Source: CBDCCT01 sp965214995
GTDB lineage: Bacteria; Deinococcota; Deinococci; Deinococcales; Trueperaceae
Assembly (NCBI GenBank): GCA_965214995.1
Contig: CBDCCT010000002.1
Span: 1,922,001-1,986,000 of the forward strand
DNA length: 64,000 bases
Direction of reading: 5' to 3'
Shown: positions 31,814 through 42,718 of the stretch, one piece after another
How positions within the stretch are numbered: position 1 is the first letter of the stretch
Layout of the letters: each line of letters opens with the position of its first letter
Made by a program: the position numbers and the translations under genes
Notes under the pieces: generated by a model
The model's database searches: none
Told to the model about the DNA's origin: nothing
What the model saw: only the letters and a program-made list of their open reading frames with translations

Positions 31814-32035
31814 CTACTGCGCCGCTGTCAGTCGGTAGACTTTGCCGGTGTCGCCCTTGGGACCCTCGACGGACTTGGTCAGCACGTAAAGTTCGCCGTC
31901 GCTGGCCTGACCAAACGACATCAGCCGCTCCTCCTCGCCTCGAGCGCGGACGGCCTGCTCGGCGAGGAGGAGCGGTGCGAACGACCACAGCCCTTCTTGC
32001 GACGGGGAGGCGACCAGCAGAATGCAACCGCGGCT
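31814..32035 (-). pseudogene. C-terminal remnant of a glucose/sorbosone dehydrogenase-like protein
   Basis: In one minus-strand frame the last ~70 codons before TAG 31814 read LLVASPSQEGLW ... LMSFGQASDGELYVLTKS ... TGKVYRLTAAQ. That is the characteristic last blade and end of soluble PQQ-type sugar dehydrogenases (GQDxDGELYxLT, GKVYRL). The rest of the protein is missing: the frame has no start and runs into the tail of the frameshifted membrane protein gene. It appears to be debris left by a deletion that joined two genes. Confidence 0.55.
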
Positions 32036-32463
32036 TCGGGGAGCCTTTGGCCCTCGACAAAGGTGCCGCCGTGGCGTCTCGCGGTCTCTTCAAGCCCGTC
32101 GCCGTCCCTTCCATCGTGATGTAGTGGACTGCCGCGGCGTGCCGCTGCGCGGGTTTCAATGTGGCGAGACCGCCCAAAAGCGCGCCCAGCGAACCACCAA
32201 AAGCCGCTAAAAACGCCCCCACCGCGCCCACGGGGGCGGCGAAGAGGGGCTCGAGCCTCCAACCCCACCACCCCGGCTTCCGCATACGCCCCGAGAACGC
32301 CGAAAAGACTGCCCAGCACGAGGGCTGAGACCACCGCTGTCCCAAAAGACCGTTTCGCTACAGGTCTGGCGGTATCCGTGAGCTTGACCCTGTGCCCCGA
32401 CGCCCGCGCCTCTTCCGTAAACTCCCACGCCGCTTCCGCCGACGGAAATTCCCCTATCACCAT
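32036..32463 (-). pseudogene. frameshifted glycine-rich membrane stress-type protein
   Basis: The gene opens normally at ATG 32463 (GGGAGGGG upstream) and encodes VIGEFPSAEAAWEFTEEA, a ferredoxin-like fold seen in small stress proteins, then a hydrophobic stretch. Near 32255 the sensible reading switches frame: continuing LFAAPVGAVGAFLAAFGGS, a Gly/Ala-rich membrane segment, needs the +1 neighbour. Near 32115 it switches again to GLEETARRHGGTFVEG. At the first break the sequence carries an extra GCTCGAG; removing those seven bases restores the frame. Either the gene is dead or the assembly has errors; two independent breaks and the adjoining remnant favour decay. Confidence 0.6.
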
Positions 32464-32516
32464 TTTTCCCCTCCCTGTTCCTGCAACTTTCTTACCCCTC
32501 TTGACGCGCTTTCTAA

Positions 32517-32708
32517 CTACTCCCTAAGGTGGCCCGCTTGCGCGTCGCGCTGCTGCGGCGTCCACCACGCTTTGACATAAGACACGACGGCGTCTACCTC
32601 CTCGTCCGACCAGTCCGCCCCCACCGCGGGCATCGCCATGCCCCCCTGGCGGATTTGGGAGATGATTTGTTCGTCCGAGTGGTGCCAGGCGTGTTGCGAG
32701 CCGTTCAT
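32517..32708 (-). pseudogene. C-terminal remnant of a c-type cytochrome
   Basis: Sixty-three codons encode HAWHHSDEQIISQIRQGG, then MAMPAVG and WSDEEVDAVVSYVKAWW, the typical second half of a class I cytochrome c with the Met ligand in the AMPAVG loop. The heme-attachment CxxCH half is absent: the frame begins six bases after the glutaredoxin-like gene. It may still be translated from an internal ATG but could not bind heme covalently. A truncated gene is the simplest explanation. Confidence 0.65.
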
Positions 32709-32713
32709 GTACG

Positions 32714-32977
32714 TTATCCCCCGAGGTCCACTAAGGCCCGCTCCAACCCCGGCTTTTGCCTGTCGAAGGTTCCGTAGAACGCTTTATCACCGACCACCGT
32801 CACCGGCGCGATGCGCACGCCCGAGACGCGCTTCATCTCGCCTATCCAGGCCTCGTTTTTGCTGACGTCTTTTTCTGTGAAGGAGACGCCGCGGGTCTCG
32901 AGATACCTTTTCACCGCCGCGCAGTCGGCGCAACCGGGGGTGGTGTAGAGGGTGACGGGTTCTTTTGTATCGAGCAT
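32714..32977 (-). CDS. glutaredoxin-like thiol protein
   Basis: An 87-residue thioredoxin-fold protein of the glutaredoxin/NrdH type. The active-site pair is in TTPGCADCAAVKRYL (CADC near residues 16-19), and the cis-Pro segment reads VRIAPVTVVGDKAF. ATG 32977 is preferred because GAGAGGA lies six bases upstream; a TTG six codons earlier lacks a site. It lies just downstream of copA in the copper island, where it may protect or reduce thiols during copper stress. That role is inference; a general redox function is equally possible. Confidence 0.85.
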   Translation of the reverse strand: MLDTKEPVTLYTTPGCADCAAVKRYLETRGVSFTEKDVSKNEAWIGEMKRVSGVRIAPVTVVGDKAFYGTFDRQKPGLERALVDLGG

Positions 32978-33042
32978 GGATGTCCTCTCAACCAAGGCAC
33001 GGGAGGGTGGGGAGCGCAGGGGATAGGGAGAATCTCCTCACC

Positions 33043-35556
<2,514 letters not shown>

Positions 35557-35575
35557 AGTTTCTCACTTTCTTTTC

Positions 35576-35586
35576 ACCCCAGGGGG
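35576..35586. promoter_or_regulatory. candidate CsoR operator before copA
   Basis: ACCCCAGGGGG is a C/G dyad of the type bound by CsoR repressors. It lies between the copA start and the stop of the DUF305 gene and resembles the site in front of copZ. Confidence 0.55.
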
Positions 35587-35625
35587 CGAAACAAGCACGG
35601 TGCGTCTGGCAGGCGTGCCGCTTTT

Positions 35626-36075
35626 TTACTGCTCAGCCTCGAGGTCGTCAATCAGCGCCTTCATCTCGGCTATTTCGCTACGCTGCGCCTCGATGATGCG
35701 GTCGGCGAGGTCGCGGACGCGCGGGTCCGAGAGGTTGGCGCGCTCGCTCGTCAGGATGGCTATTGAGTGATGTGGGATCATGGCCCGCATCCACGACACG
35801 TCCTCGACGGTCGCCTGGCTGCGCACGAGCAGGAGCGAAAGCGCGAACAGGGCGGCGCTGCCGACGAAGATGCCTACGTTGGCCCGCTTGCTGCTGTACA
35901 TGTTCAGCATGTACCCCAACATGATAACGGCCATCGCCGCGCCCATGAGGAGCGCCATGTAGACCCGCGTCTCGCTAAAAAACACGTGGTCCAGCCGGTA
36001 GGTGTTCAGGTACATGAGCCCGAACATCACGACGGTCGACGTTGCTATCATCGCGGCGAATCTTGAATACTTCAC
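35626..36075 (-). CDS. DUF305 membrane protein
   Basis: About 149 residues: three N-terminal membrane segments (MIATSTVVMFGLMYLN, VYMALLMGAAMAVIMLGYML, VGIFVGSAALFALSLLLV) followed by a DUF305 domain with the metal-binding-like MRAMIPHHSIAIL near residue 97. DUF305 proteins often occur with copper efflux systems and may bind metal through the paired His and Met residues. The GTG at 36075 (VKYSRF) is chosen because AAAAGGGG lies upstream and relatives begin there; a longer frame begins at 36114. It lies between copA and csoR. Confidence 0.85.
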   Translation of the reverse strand: MKYSRFAAMIATSTVVMFGLMYLNTYRLDHVFFSETRVYMALLMGAAMAVIMLGYMLNMYSSKRANVGIFVGSAALFALSLLLVRSQATVEDVSWMRAMIPHHSIAILTSERANLSDPRVRDLADRIIEAQRSEIAEMKALIDDLEAEQ

Positions 36076-36119
36076 GGGTGTTTCCCCTTTTCTTAGCCAA
36101 GCTCTTTGTCGCACGCCCT

Positions 36120-36452
36120 TTAGGCGCGGTATTTGAGCGCTTCCATAAGTTCGTTCACAATATGCTCGGTATCGCCGCGCGCCGCAGCCGTCGCCACGTG
36201 GTCGCGGATATGCGCGCGCAGCACCGCTTCGTTGATCTTGGAGAGCGCGCCCTGGACCGCTTTAACCTGCTTGAGCACGTCCACGCAGTAGACGCTCTCG
36301 TCCTCCAACATCCGCAACACGCCCTCGAGATGCCCCTTGGCGCTCTTTAAGCGGAGCGCCGCGTTTTGACGCGTGGCGGGGTCCAAACGTAAGCAGGTTT
36401 CGTGAGTGGGGACGCGCTCTCGAGAGGTCTCGGCAGCGTTATCGGACATCAT
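36120..36452 (-). CDS. csoR: copper-sensing repressor CsoR
   Basis: A 110-residue all-helical repressor of the CsoR/RcnR family. The metal site is visible as Cys56 (YCVDVLKQV), His81 and His85 (RAHIRDH), with the family's 25- and 4-residue spacings. His in the third position instead of Cys matches the C-H-H variant described in Thermus thermophilus CsoR. Cu(I) binding releases it from DNA. Its start overlaps the copZ stop by four bases, so copZ-csoR are translationally coupled and probably autoregulated through the site at 36671. Confidence 0.93.
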   Translation of the reverse strand: MMSDNAAETSRERVPTHETCLRLDPATRQNAALRLKSAKGHLEGVLRMLEDESVYCVDVLKQVKAVQGALSKINEAVLRAHIRDHVATAAARGDTEHIVNELMEALKYRA

Positions 36453-36649
36453 GAGGCGACCGAGGCTCCGTAACCCTCTTCTTCGACGGCGCGAACGAGT
36501 TTGTCCGCATCCGCATCACCGGTAATGCGCGCGACACCGCTGTTCAAATTCACATCGGCCTTTTGGACGCCCTCGACGGACTCGAGCGCATTTCTGACGG
36601 CGTTCTGGCAGTGGCCGCAGGTCATTCCTGTTACGTCAAGTTGGACCAT
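36449..36649 (-). CDS. copZ: copper chaperone CopZ
   Basis: A 66-residue heavy-metal-associated domain protein with the Cu(I) ligand motif MTCGHC at residues 9-14. It carries Cu(I) in the cytoplasm and passes it to CopA. GGAGGAGG precedes the ATG at 36649. It is the first gene of the csoR unit and follows a candidate CsoR operator. Confidence 0.95.
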   Translation of the reverse strand: MVQLDVTGMTCGHCQNAVRNALESVEGVQKADVNLNSGVARITGDADADKLVRAVEEEGYGASVAS

Positions 36650-36670
36650 AGTTTTCCTCCTCCAGAGCCC

Positions 36671-36682
36671 ACCCCTGGGGGG
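36671..36682. promoter_or_regulatory. candidate CsoR operator before copZ-csoR
   Basis: ACCCCTGGGGGG lies 22 bp upstream of the copZ start. It shares the CCCC-N-GGGG core with the copA site, and CsoR operators in other bacteria are G-tract dyads of this type. Confidence 0.55.
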
Positions 36683-37186
36683 CGGCGCTGATGATGGAGT
36701 TTATACCAAGTTTGGAAGAGCTCTTGTAGCATCGGGCTTGATATATTTGCAGAAAGGTGTTGTAAAAGATGCTCAGGTGCGCTTCCGAAAGCCGTCGTGG
36801 CTCATGTTGAGCATCTGCGTCACGCGAGCCTGAAGGTCCTGCCGTTCGGCAAAGTCGCCAATGGTCTTGGGGCTGGCTGCGAGTTTCTTCGCCTCCTTGC
36901 AGGCCGGACCGCTCAGCAGGCAGCATCGGGAGACACACCGGCAGCTCACCCCCGCCATCTTCGGTTACCCCGAGGTTTTGTTGTCCCAGGGTCTTCTTCA
37001 ACCGCCGAAAACTCCACCCAACGCTCGGCCAACCCAGTCCCTTGGAGTCGAAGAGGTGTAAGCTTCAAAGCAGGCGGCTTAGCCGTCAAGTCCCACAAAG
37101 TGAGGCAACTCCACGCTTCAAGATGCTCTTGCCGACGCTCTGCGCCCCTTCTGGCATGATAAGCTCCGCCTCGCTCGACTTACCGG
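36683..37186. other. intergenic stretch with possible decayed coding sequence
   Basis: About 500 bp without a supported gene. On the minus strand one frame reads ACKEAKKLAASPKTIGDFA and DLQARVTQMLNMSHDGFRK (36773-36958), which looks protein-like, but the frame breaks on both sides and I do not recognise it. It may be a gene remnant next to the copper island. Confidence 0.35.
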
Positions 37187-38149
37187 CTACCCGTTCACAT
37201 AACTTAGCCACCCCTCAAACTCCGGCACCTTGCCCGACGCGACCGCGAGGTAGGTCTCGCGCATCTTAAGCGCGTACGGGCCCACCACGCCCGAGCCAAT
37301 CGGGCGGCGGTCAATCGAGGTGACGGACGTGACCTCGGCGGCGGTGCCCACCATGAAGACCTCGTCGGCGGTATAGAGCTCGTCGCGCGTCGCCATCGTC
37401 GCCTCGACGGGGGTGCCCAGCCACTGCGCGATTTTGATGACCGAATCGCGGGTGATGCCGCGCAGGTTTATCGAGTGGGCGACGGGGTGAAGCACGCCGT
37501 CGCGCATAAAAAAGATGTTCTCGCCCGAGCCCTCGGCGACGTAGCCCTCTTTGTCCAGAAGCAGCGCCTCGTCAAAGCCGCTCTGCCGGGCCTCGGTGTT
37601 GGCTAAGACCGAGTTGATGTAATTGCCGCCCGCCTTGGATTTGGTCGGCATCACGTCGCCGGGGCTCCTGCGCCACGAGGAGGTCATGAGCTTGGCCCCC
37701 TTCTCGATCACCTCCTCGCCCAGGTAAACCCCCCAAGGCAGCGTCGCCACCATGAAATGCACCCGGTTGTTGCCGGGATTGACGCCCAACGACTCCGCGC
37801 CGTACCACATGAGCGGGCGGATATAGCAACTTTTGCGCTCGTTTTTGCGGATGGTTGCCAAGATAGCGTCGCTAATCTCGTCCGCCGAGAGCGGCGCGGG
37901 CATCCCCAAAATCTTGGCCGAGTCGAGCAGGCGCTGGCTGTGTTCGGGAAGTCTAAACACGGCGGCACCCTTGTCGGTCTCATAGGCGCGTATGCCTTCA
38001 AAAACGCTGGTGCCATAGTGGAGCGCGTGGGTGAGGACCGAGACGGTCGCCTCGGCCTCGGGGACGAGTTGGCCGTCGAACCAGACGAAGCCCGCCTCGA
38101 GCGCCGAGGTGCTGGCGGGGGCCGCTTTGGCTTTTGTTGTCGTCATCAT
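37187..38149 (-). CDS. ilvE: branched-chain amino acid aminotransferase
   Basis: A fold-type IV PLP aminotransferase of about 320 residues that exchanges amino groups between Val, Leu or Ile and 2-oxoglutarate. The PLP lysine lies in TKSKAGGNYINSVLAN near residue 152, and the phosphate-binding EGSGENIFF and RGITRDSVI segments follow. The N-terminal part (HALHYGTSVFEGIRAYET) is typical of IlvE. GGAGG lies three bases before ATG 38149; the next codon is also ATG. It is transcribed alone on the minus strand. Confidence 0.93.
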   Translation of the reverse strand: MMTTTKAKAAPASTSALEAGFVWFDGQLVPEAEATVSVLTHALHYGTSVFEGIRAYETDKGAAVFRLPEHSQRLLDSAKILGMPAPLSADEISDAILATIRKNERKSCYIRPLMWYGAESLGVNPGNNRVHFMVATLPWGVYLGEEVIEKGAKLMTSSWRRSPGDVMPTKSKAGGNYINSVLANTEARQSGFDEALLLDKEGYVAEGSGENIFFMRDGVLHPVAHSINLRGITRDSVIKIAQWLGTPVEATMATRDELYTADEVFMVGTAAEVTSVTSIDRRPIGSGVVGPYALKMRETYLAVASGKVPEFEGWLSYVNG

Positions 38150-38244
38150 CAACCTCCTGTGGCGTTCCATCATACGACGGGTTGGATGGGGGAGGAAGTG
38201 GCTTACAGAAAAAAGGGTGTACAGAAGGGAGTGGCAACCGTGAA

Positions 38245-38270
38245 AAGCCCTCGAGACGTCTCGAGGGCTT
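38245..38270 (-). terminator. perfect-palindrome terminator after the PPC lipoprotein gene
   Basis: AAGCCCTCGAG-ACGT-CTCGAGGGCTT is a perfect 11-base stem with an ACGT loop. On the minus strand it is followed by TTTTCAC. It contains two CTCGAG copies and lies 26 bp beyond the stop of the lipoprotein gene. Confidence 0.75.
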
Positions 38271-38295
38271 GAAGGCGTTTACAGCGCCCGGATTC

Positions 38296-40401
38296 CTACT
38301 TCTTCACGATGCTGAGCCCGTATTTGTTGAGACCCCAGTAAGACCCTACGCCGATGGTGTAGGTGCCCGGACTCAACGTTGGGGAGGTGCTGCCGGTACC
38401 GTGCAGGTAAATCAGCGCGTCTTGTCCGTTATACAGCGTTGCCTCAACGTTTCCCGTGGCCGTAAGACCTATCTCGACCTGCGCTTCCTGGTCGAGCGTA
38501 AATTTAAACCAGTCCACGTCTCCGTCGCCGACCAAGAGCTTGTCGCGCGCGAAGTCGAGCGTGACGGCGGACGCCCCCGCGCGGGTGTTGTTGGGTTCAA
38601 ACGACGCGTCATCGGTCGTCTCCGCGGAAAGGGCGAGCGAATAGGCGAAACCTTGAGAGGCGGAGAGGCTCAGGCGGTAGGTGCCCGCGGGCAAGACGGC
38701 GAGTTCGGTGTCTCGGCTGCTAAGCCCGAAACTTTTTAATCTGGTGCCGGCGTCGGTATAAAGCACGCCCCCTAAGCCGTAGGGATAATCCGCGCTGTCG
38801 GTGCGGCTGAAGGTGACAAGGAGTTCTTTGGCGAGCGTGAAGGTGAACCAGTCCTCGTCGCCCTCGCTTACGAAAAGGTCGCCCGCGAAAGGAAGGGTGA
38901 CGGGGGTGGGGGTGCTAAAGGTGTTGTTGGGCTCAAGGGCCGCGTCGGGCAGCGGCGTCACGCTGAGGCTTAGCGAGTAGGGGGTTGACGCCGCGTTCAC
39001 GGCGAGCACCCGCAGGGTGTGGGACCCCGCTTTCAAAGCCCGCACGACGGGACGACCGGGGTAGAAGTCGGCGTGGGTTCCCGCAGCGCCGTCAAAGGCG
39101 TAGCGGAGGTCGTGGGTGTTGCCCCCGAGATAGAGCGTGACCACCTGTTCCTTGTCAAGCGTAAAGGTGAACCAGTCTTCGTCGCCCACCGTAAGGTAAG
39201 CGTCACCCGCGAAGCCCGGCGAGACGGGGGTGGCTTTGGCTTTTGTGTTGTTGGGTTCAGAGGCCGCGTCGGGGAGCGCCGCGGTGCTGAGACTCAGGCT
39301 GTACGCGCGGTGTCTTAAGCTACCGGAGGAGACCCTTAGGTAGTAGGTCCCGGCCTCGAGCCCCGCCGTCAGTTCGGGGTCGCTCCTATAGATGTCAACG
39401 GTGCCCAAGCTTTGAAGCGCCGAACCGAGCAGCCTTACCTCCGGAGCGTCATAATACCCTCCTGCGGAACCCCCAGCGGAACCAAGGCCGAGGGTCACAA
39501 CCTGCGCTTTATCAAGCGTAAACGTGAACCAGTCTTCGTTGCCCCCGCGCAGCACGAGGTTCTGGCTAAAGTCCAGCCCGACGGCCGCCGCGTCTTCCGA
39601 GCGGTCGTTGGTTTCATAGGCGTCGTCCTCAAAGGTTTTGAGGGTGACCTCGAACGAAAGCGTGTTCTTCCGGTTCCAGCACACGACCTCTTCCTGGCTC
39701 GTGAGGCTTCCTTCCACGGCTGTTCCCGACACGGTGAGCGCGAGGTCGAACCTGACCGGGCGCTCGCCGTAAGCGAGCGTGGCGACGCCTGCAAACGCGC
39801 CCCCGCGGGTGAGGGTGCCCGCGAACGAGCCCGCCGCCTGGCTACTCCCGTCGTCGTCCACCATCTGCCACAAACCCGCGAGCGACCCGCTCTCCTGGGG
39901 CGCGTCGAACATGAAGGTGAGGCTCGAGCTCCCCTGGCCGCACATGCCCGTGGCGACGCCCGCGGCCGTCCAGACGCCCTCGACGGCGGGAAAGGCGGCG
40001 GCGGGCGGCACGACCTCGACGGCAAGAGAAACGCTTCCTTCGTTGCCCGCGGCGTCGGCCGCGCTCACGGTTATCTCGTTTTTGCCCTCCCGGAGGCCCG
40101 CGACCGTAAAGCTAAAGGTTTTCCCGCTAAGGCTGCTCAGCACGTCTTGCCGCGCGCCGCCGTTGAGGCTGTAAGAGAGGGTTTTGATTCCGGTGTCGTC
40201 GCTCACCGCGCCCATGATGAGGACGCTCTCTCCCGTGACCGTGCGCGTCTGCGCGTCCAGCAGGGCGAAGAGGGTGGGCCGGGTGGTGTCGGCGGCTGCG
40301 GGTCTGGACTGTGAACACGCCGCCAGCAGACCGATGACAAGTGCGGCGATACAGACGAGTTTTAACTGGGTTACGCGCATGGGTTCGGCAAACCTCCACA
40401 T
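38296..40401 (-). CDS. lipoprotein with an Ig-like domain and four PPC (pre-peptidase C-terminal) domains
   Basis: About 701 residues. A hydrophobic segment ending in the lipobox LLAACS puts the lipid-anchored Cys at about residue 29. A cadherin/Ig-like segment follows (DTTRPTLFALLDAQTRTVTG to about residue 130), then a beta-rich domain with its own Cys pair. The rest is four PPC repeats, each opening with EPNNT (ETNDR in the first) and containing DEDWFTFTLDK or DVDWFKFTLDQ. PPC domains usually follow secreted peptidases, but no protease domain is present. ATG 40401 is chosen because GGAGC lies seven bases upstream; ATG 40380 is possible. A surface-binding or envelope-structure role is likely. 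Confidence 0.8.
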   Translation of the reverse strand: MWRFAEPMRVTQLKLVCIAALVIGLLAACSQSRPAAADTTRPTLFALLDAQTRTVTGESVLIMGAVSDDTGIKTLSYSLNGGARQDVLSSLSGKTFSFTVAGLREGKNEITVSAADAAGNEGSVSLAVEVVPPAAAFPAVEGVWTAAGVATGMCGQGSSSLTFMFDAPQESGSLAGLWQMVDDDGSSQAAGSFAGTLTRGGAFAGVATLAYGERPVRFDLALTVSGTAVEGSLTSQEEVVCWNRKNTLSFEVTLKTFEDDAYETNDRSEDAAAVGLDFSQNLVLRGGNEDWFTFTLDKAQVVTLGLGSAGGSAGGYYDAPEVRLLGSALQSLGTVDIYRSDPELTAGLEAGTYYLRVSSGSLRHRAYSLSLSTAALPDAASEPNNTKAKATPVSPGFAGDAYLTVGDEDWFTFTLDKEQVVTLYLGGNTHDLRYAFDGAAGTHADFYPGRPVVRALKAGSHTLRVLAVNAASTPYSLSLSVTPLPDAALEPNNTFSTPTPVTLPFAGDLFVSEGDEDWFTFTLAKELLVTFSRTDSADYPYGLGGVLYTDAGTRLKSFGLSSRDTELAVLPAGTYRLSLSASQGFAYSLALSAETTDDASFEPNNTRAGASAVTLDFARDKLLVGDGDVDWFKFTLDQEAQVEIGLTATGNVEATLYNGQDALIYLHGTGSTSPTLSPGTYTIGVGSYWGLNKYGLSIVKK

Positions 40402-40609
40402 AAATTTGCTCCTCAACTGTAGAGGCTGCCGCGGTGTTGGGCTCAGAAATTCCACACATAGACGCGCGTAAAATTTTCGACTTTGGTCTTGGGATTCGCT
40501 CGAGCGGTTCGTCCAACCACTCACACAGCTCGAGGCCCGTCGCCCTACGGAAGAGGGGGGCTCCCGCGAACCTTGTGAAGCTTCCGCCCTTTCCCGCATC
40601 CCAATCTTG

Positions 40610-40615
40610 TACACT
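40610..40615 (+). promoter_or_regulatory. leaderless -10 box of galE
   Basis: TACACT ends seven bases before the galE ATG; the intervening GACCCCT has no ribosome-binding sequence. Confidence 0.6.
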
Positions 40616-40622
40616 GACCCCT

Positions 40623-41639
40623 ATGAACATCCTCGTCACAGGCGGCGCAGGCTATATCGGCTCCGTCACCACCGAAAAACTCATAAACCGTGGTCACCGC
40701 GTGGTGGTGCTCGACAACCTCGTCACGGGCCACTTAGGGGCGGTACACCCGGAGGCGGCGTTCGTGCGGGGCGACGTGGCCGACGCGGCCTGCGTGGCGA
40801 GGGCGGTGCGCGAACACGGGGTCGAGGCCGCGCTGCATTTCGCCGCGTTTTCGCTCGTGGGCGAATCCATGCGCGACCCCTTCAAGTATTTCGACAATAA
40901 CAGCGCCGGGACGCTGCGCCTCCTGCAAACGCTCACCGAGGAGGGCGTAACACGCTTCGTCCTCTCCTCGACGGCGGCGCTTTTCGGCCTGCCCGAGCGC
41001 CTGCCTATTTCTGAGGACGCGCCTATCAAACCAGGCAGCGTGTACGGCGAGTCGAAGTGGCTCATCGAGCGGATGCTGGGCTGGCTCAAGGAAACCGCGG
41101 GGCTGGGCTACACCACGCTGCGCTACTTCAACGCGGCGGGGGCTTCCGCGCGTTACGGCGAGGACCACGACCCCGAAACGCACCTCATCCCGCTGGTGTT
41201 GCAGGTCGCGGCGGGGCGGCGGGAGGCCATCCAGATTTTTGGGGACGATTATGATACGCCCGACGGCACCTGCGTTCGTGACTACGTCCACGTGGAAGAT
41301 TTGGCCGAGGCGCACCTTCTGGCAGTGGAGGCGCTCAAACCCGGCGAGGGTCACGCCTACAATCTGGGCAACGGGCAGGGCTTTTCGGTTCGGGAGGTCA
41401 CCGAAGTCTGCCGCGAGGTCACGGGGCGGGACATACCCGCACACCTCGCGCCACGCCGCCCGGGCGACCCGGCGGCGCTAGTCGCAGACTCGGGGCTTAT
41501 CAAACGCGAACTCGGCTGGACGCCGCGCCATCCCGACCTGCAAAGCATCGTCGCCTCGGCTTGGGCCTGGCACCAGGCGCACCCGGGAGGGTACGAAGAA
41601 GTTCCTGGGGATGCGGTGGCCGATACGGTTTCTAAGTAG
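40623..41639 (+). CDS. galE: UDP-glucose 4-epimerase
   Basis: An extended SDR of 338 residues that interconverts UDP-glucose and UDP-galactose. The NAD-binding motif GGAGYIG lies at residues 7-13, the catalytic YGESK near residue 141, with Ser in SSTAALFG. The TLRYFNAAGA segment and GDDYDTPDGTCVRDYVHV are typical GalE. The ATG is preceded only by a -10 box, so a leaderless transcript is likely; a longer frame from 40434 has no support. UDP-galactose may serve envelope polysaccharide. Confidence 0.93.
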   Translation: MNILVTGGAGYIGSVTTEKLINRGHRVVVLDNLVTGHLGAVHPEAAFVRGDVADAACVARAVREHGVEAALHFAAFSLVGESMRDPFKYFDNNSAGTLRLLQTLTEEGVTRFVLSSTAALFGLPERLPISEDAPIKPGSVYGESKWLIERMLGWLKETAGLGYTTLRYFNAAGASARYGEDHDPETHLIPLVLQVAAGRREAIQIFGDDYDTPDGTCVRDYVHVEDLAEAHLLAVEALKPGEGHAYNLGNGQGFSVREVTEVCREVTGRDIPAHLAPRRPGDPAALVADSGLIKRELGWTPRHPDLQSIVASAWAWHQAHPGGYEEVPGDAVADTVSK

Positions 41640-41989
41640 AGCCGTAAAACAAACCCGCCGGGGAGAGCGTGCTACCCGTTCTGGATGCACGGTACCCGTA
41701 CACGTCCGACCTTGCTGCGCTTTGACGGCTCGAGCCTCCCCTACAGGCCAACCTACCAGCCTACAAGCGTCGTACAACGGTCATACAATATTCATGAAGG
41801 CCCAGTCGGGCGCGCATTCTGCGCTTCACGACCCGGCGATATGTCATACTGGCCCCCTTCACCCCCAACGCGCGGGTGAACCAAATTTGCGTGATGCGTC
41901 GGCGTGCTAAGCTGGCGGTACCCGGAGGACGTGCTCCTATGACCATGAGAACGACCGTGACAACGGCCAGAAAACCCAAAGAAGCCCTT
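41640..41989. other. intergenic stretch, no supported gene
   Basis: About 350 bp between galE and the secreted protein gene. Short frames on both strands have no recognisable content. A copy of GGCTCGAGCC lies at about 41729. No clear terminator or promoter is visible. Confidence 0.35.
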
Positions 41990-42604
41990 ATGAAAAAAGC
42001 CTTGGCTCTCGCATTCTCCTTTTTGCTGGTTTCTCTCTTGAGCGTTCAAGCTCGAGCCCAGACCCCCCAAGAGGCGACGGTGGGCGGCTTGCTACAGTCA
42101 GAACAGCCCCTCCCGGAGGGGACGCGCGTGGGCGTTCACGTGGTGGACATGGACGGCGTGACCTTGGAGGAGGTCTCGAGCGCCGCCCCGGTGGCCGGTA
42201 CCTTCAGCGTGACGACCGCCCCGCCGAGTTCCGAGCTGCTCCAGCCCCTTCGCGGCGGCGCCATCCCCCTGCCGGGGCTGCAAAACGAGTACCGGGTGAG
42301 CCCGGAAGGCGTGAGCTATGCGCGGGCGCTCACCAAGGTCTACGTCGACAACAACGGCAACGAAGCCTACGACAACCTGTCGCAAGACACCGGCTTTTTG
42401 GGCGTCGCCAGGGTGGAAGACCCGGTGGGCTTTTTCGTCCTCCTTTACGTGGACGAGCCCGCCACCCTATCGGGCCGCGGCAACGAGGTGCAATTAGAAG
42501 CGGGCTGGAACGTCTTTACCGCGCGTTTCCCCGAGGGCGGCGACCCTTTGTATGGCGCGAGCGAAAGTGTGGACGACGCGGTGCTCGACGTTATCGTCCC
42601 TTAA
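41990..42604 (+). CDS. secreted protein of unknown function
   Basis: A 204-residue protein with a clean signal peptide (MKKALALAFSFLLVSLL, cleavage after ARA, near residue 23). The mature part is rich in short beta strands (GTRVGVHVVDMDGVTLEEV, YARALTKVYVDNNGNEAYD, GFFVLLYVDEPATL) and may be an extracellular beta-sandwich. I do not recognise a family. ATG 41990 fits the signal peptide; an upstream in-frame ATG would put 16-38 extra residues before it. Standing alone between galE and a TspO-like gene, its context does not suggest a role. Confidence 0.7.
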   Translation: MKKALALAFSFLLVSLLSVQARAQTPQEATVGGLLQSEQPLPEGTRVGVHVVDMDGVTLEEVSSAAPVAGTFSVTTAPPSSELLQPLRGGAIPLPGLQNEYRVSPEGVSYARALTKVYVDNNGNEAYDNLSQDTGFLGVARVEDPVGFFVLLYVDEPATLSGRGNEVQLEAGWNVFTARFPEGGDPLYGASESVDDAVLDVIVP

Positions 42605-42718
42605 CTGTTATTTAACTCTTTTGGCGGCCTCTCGACGATTCGCCCTTTTCCCGACCGAGCAGGAGCAACAGTGTCTGCGTTTTGTAGAAGTTCGTAAAGA
42701 CACAGAAAGGACGTGCTG

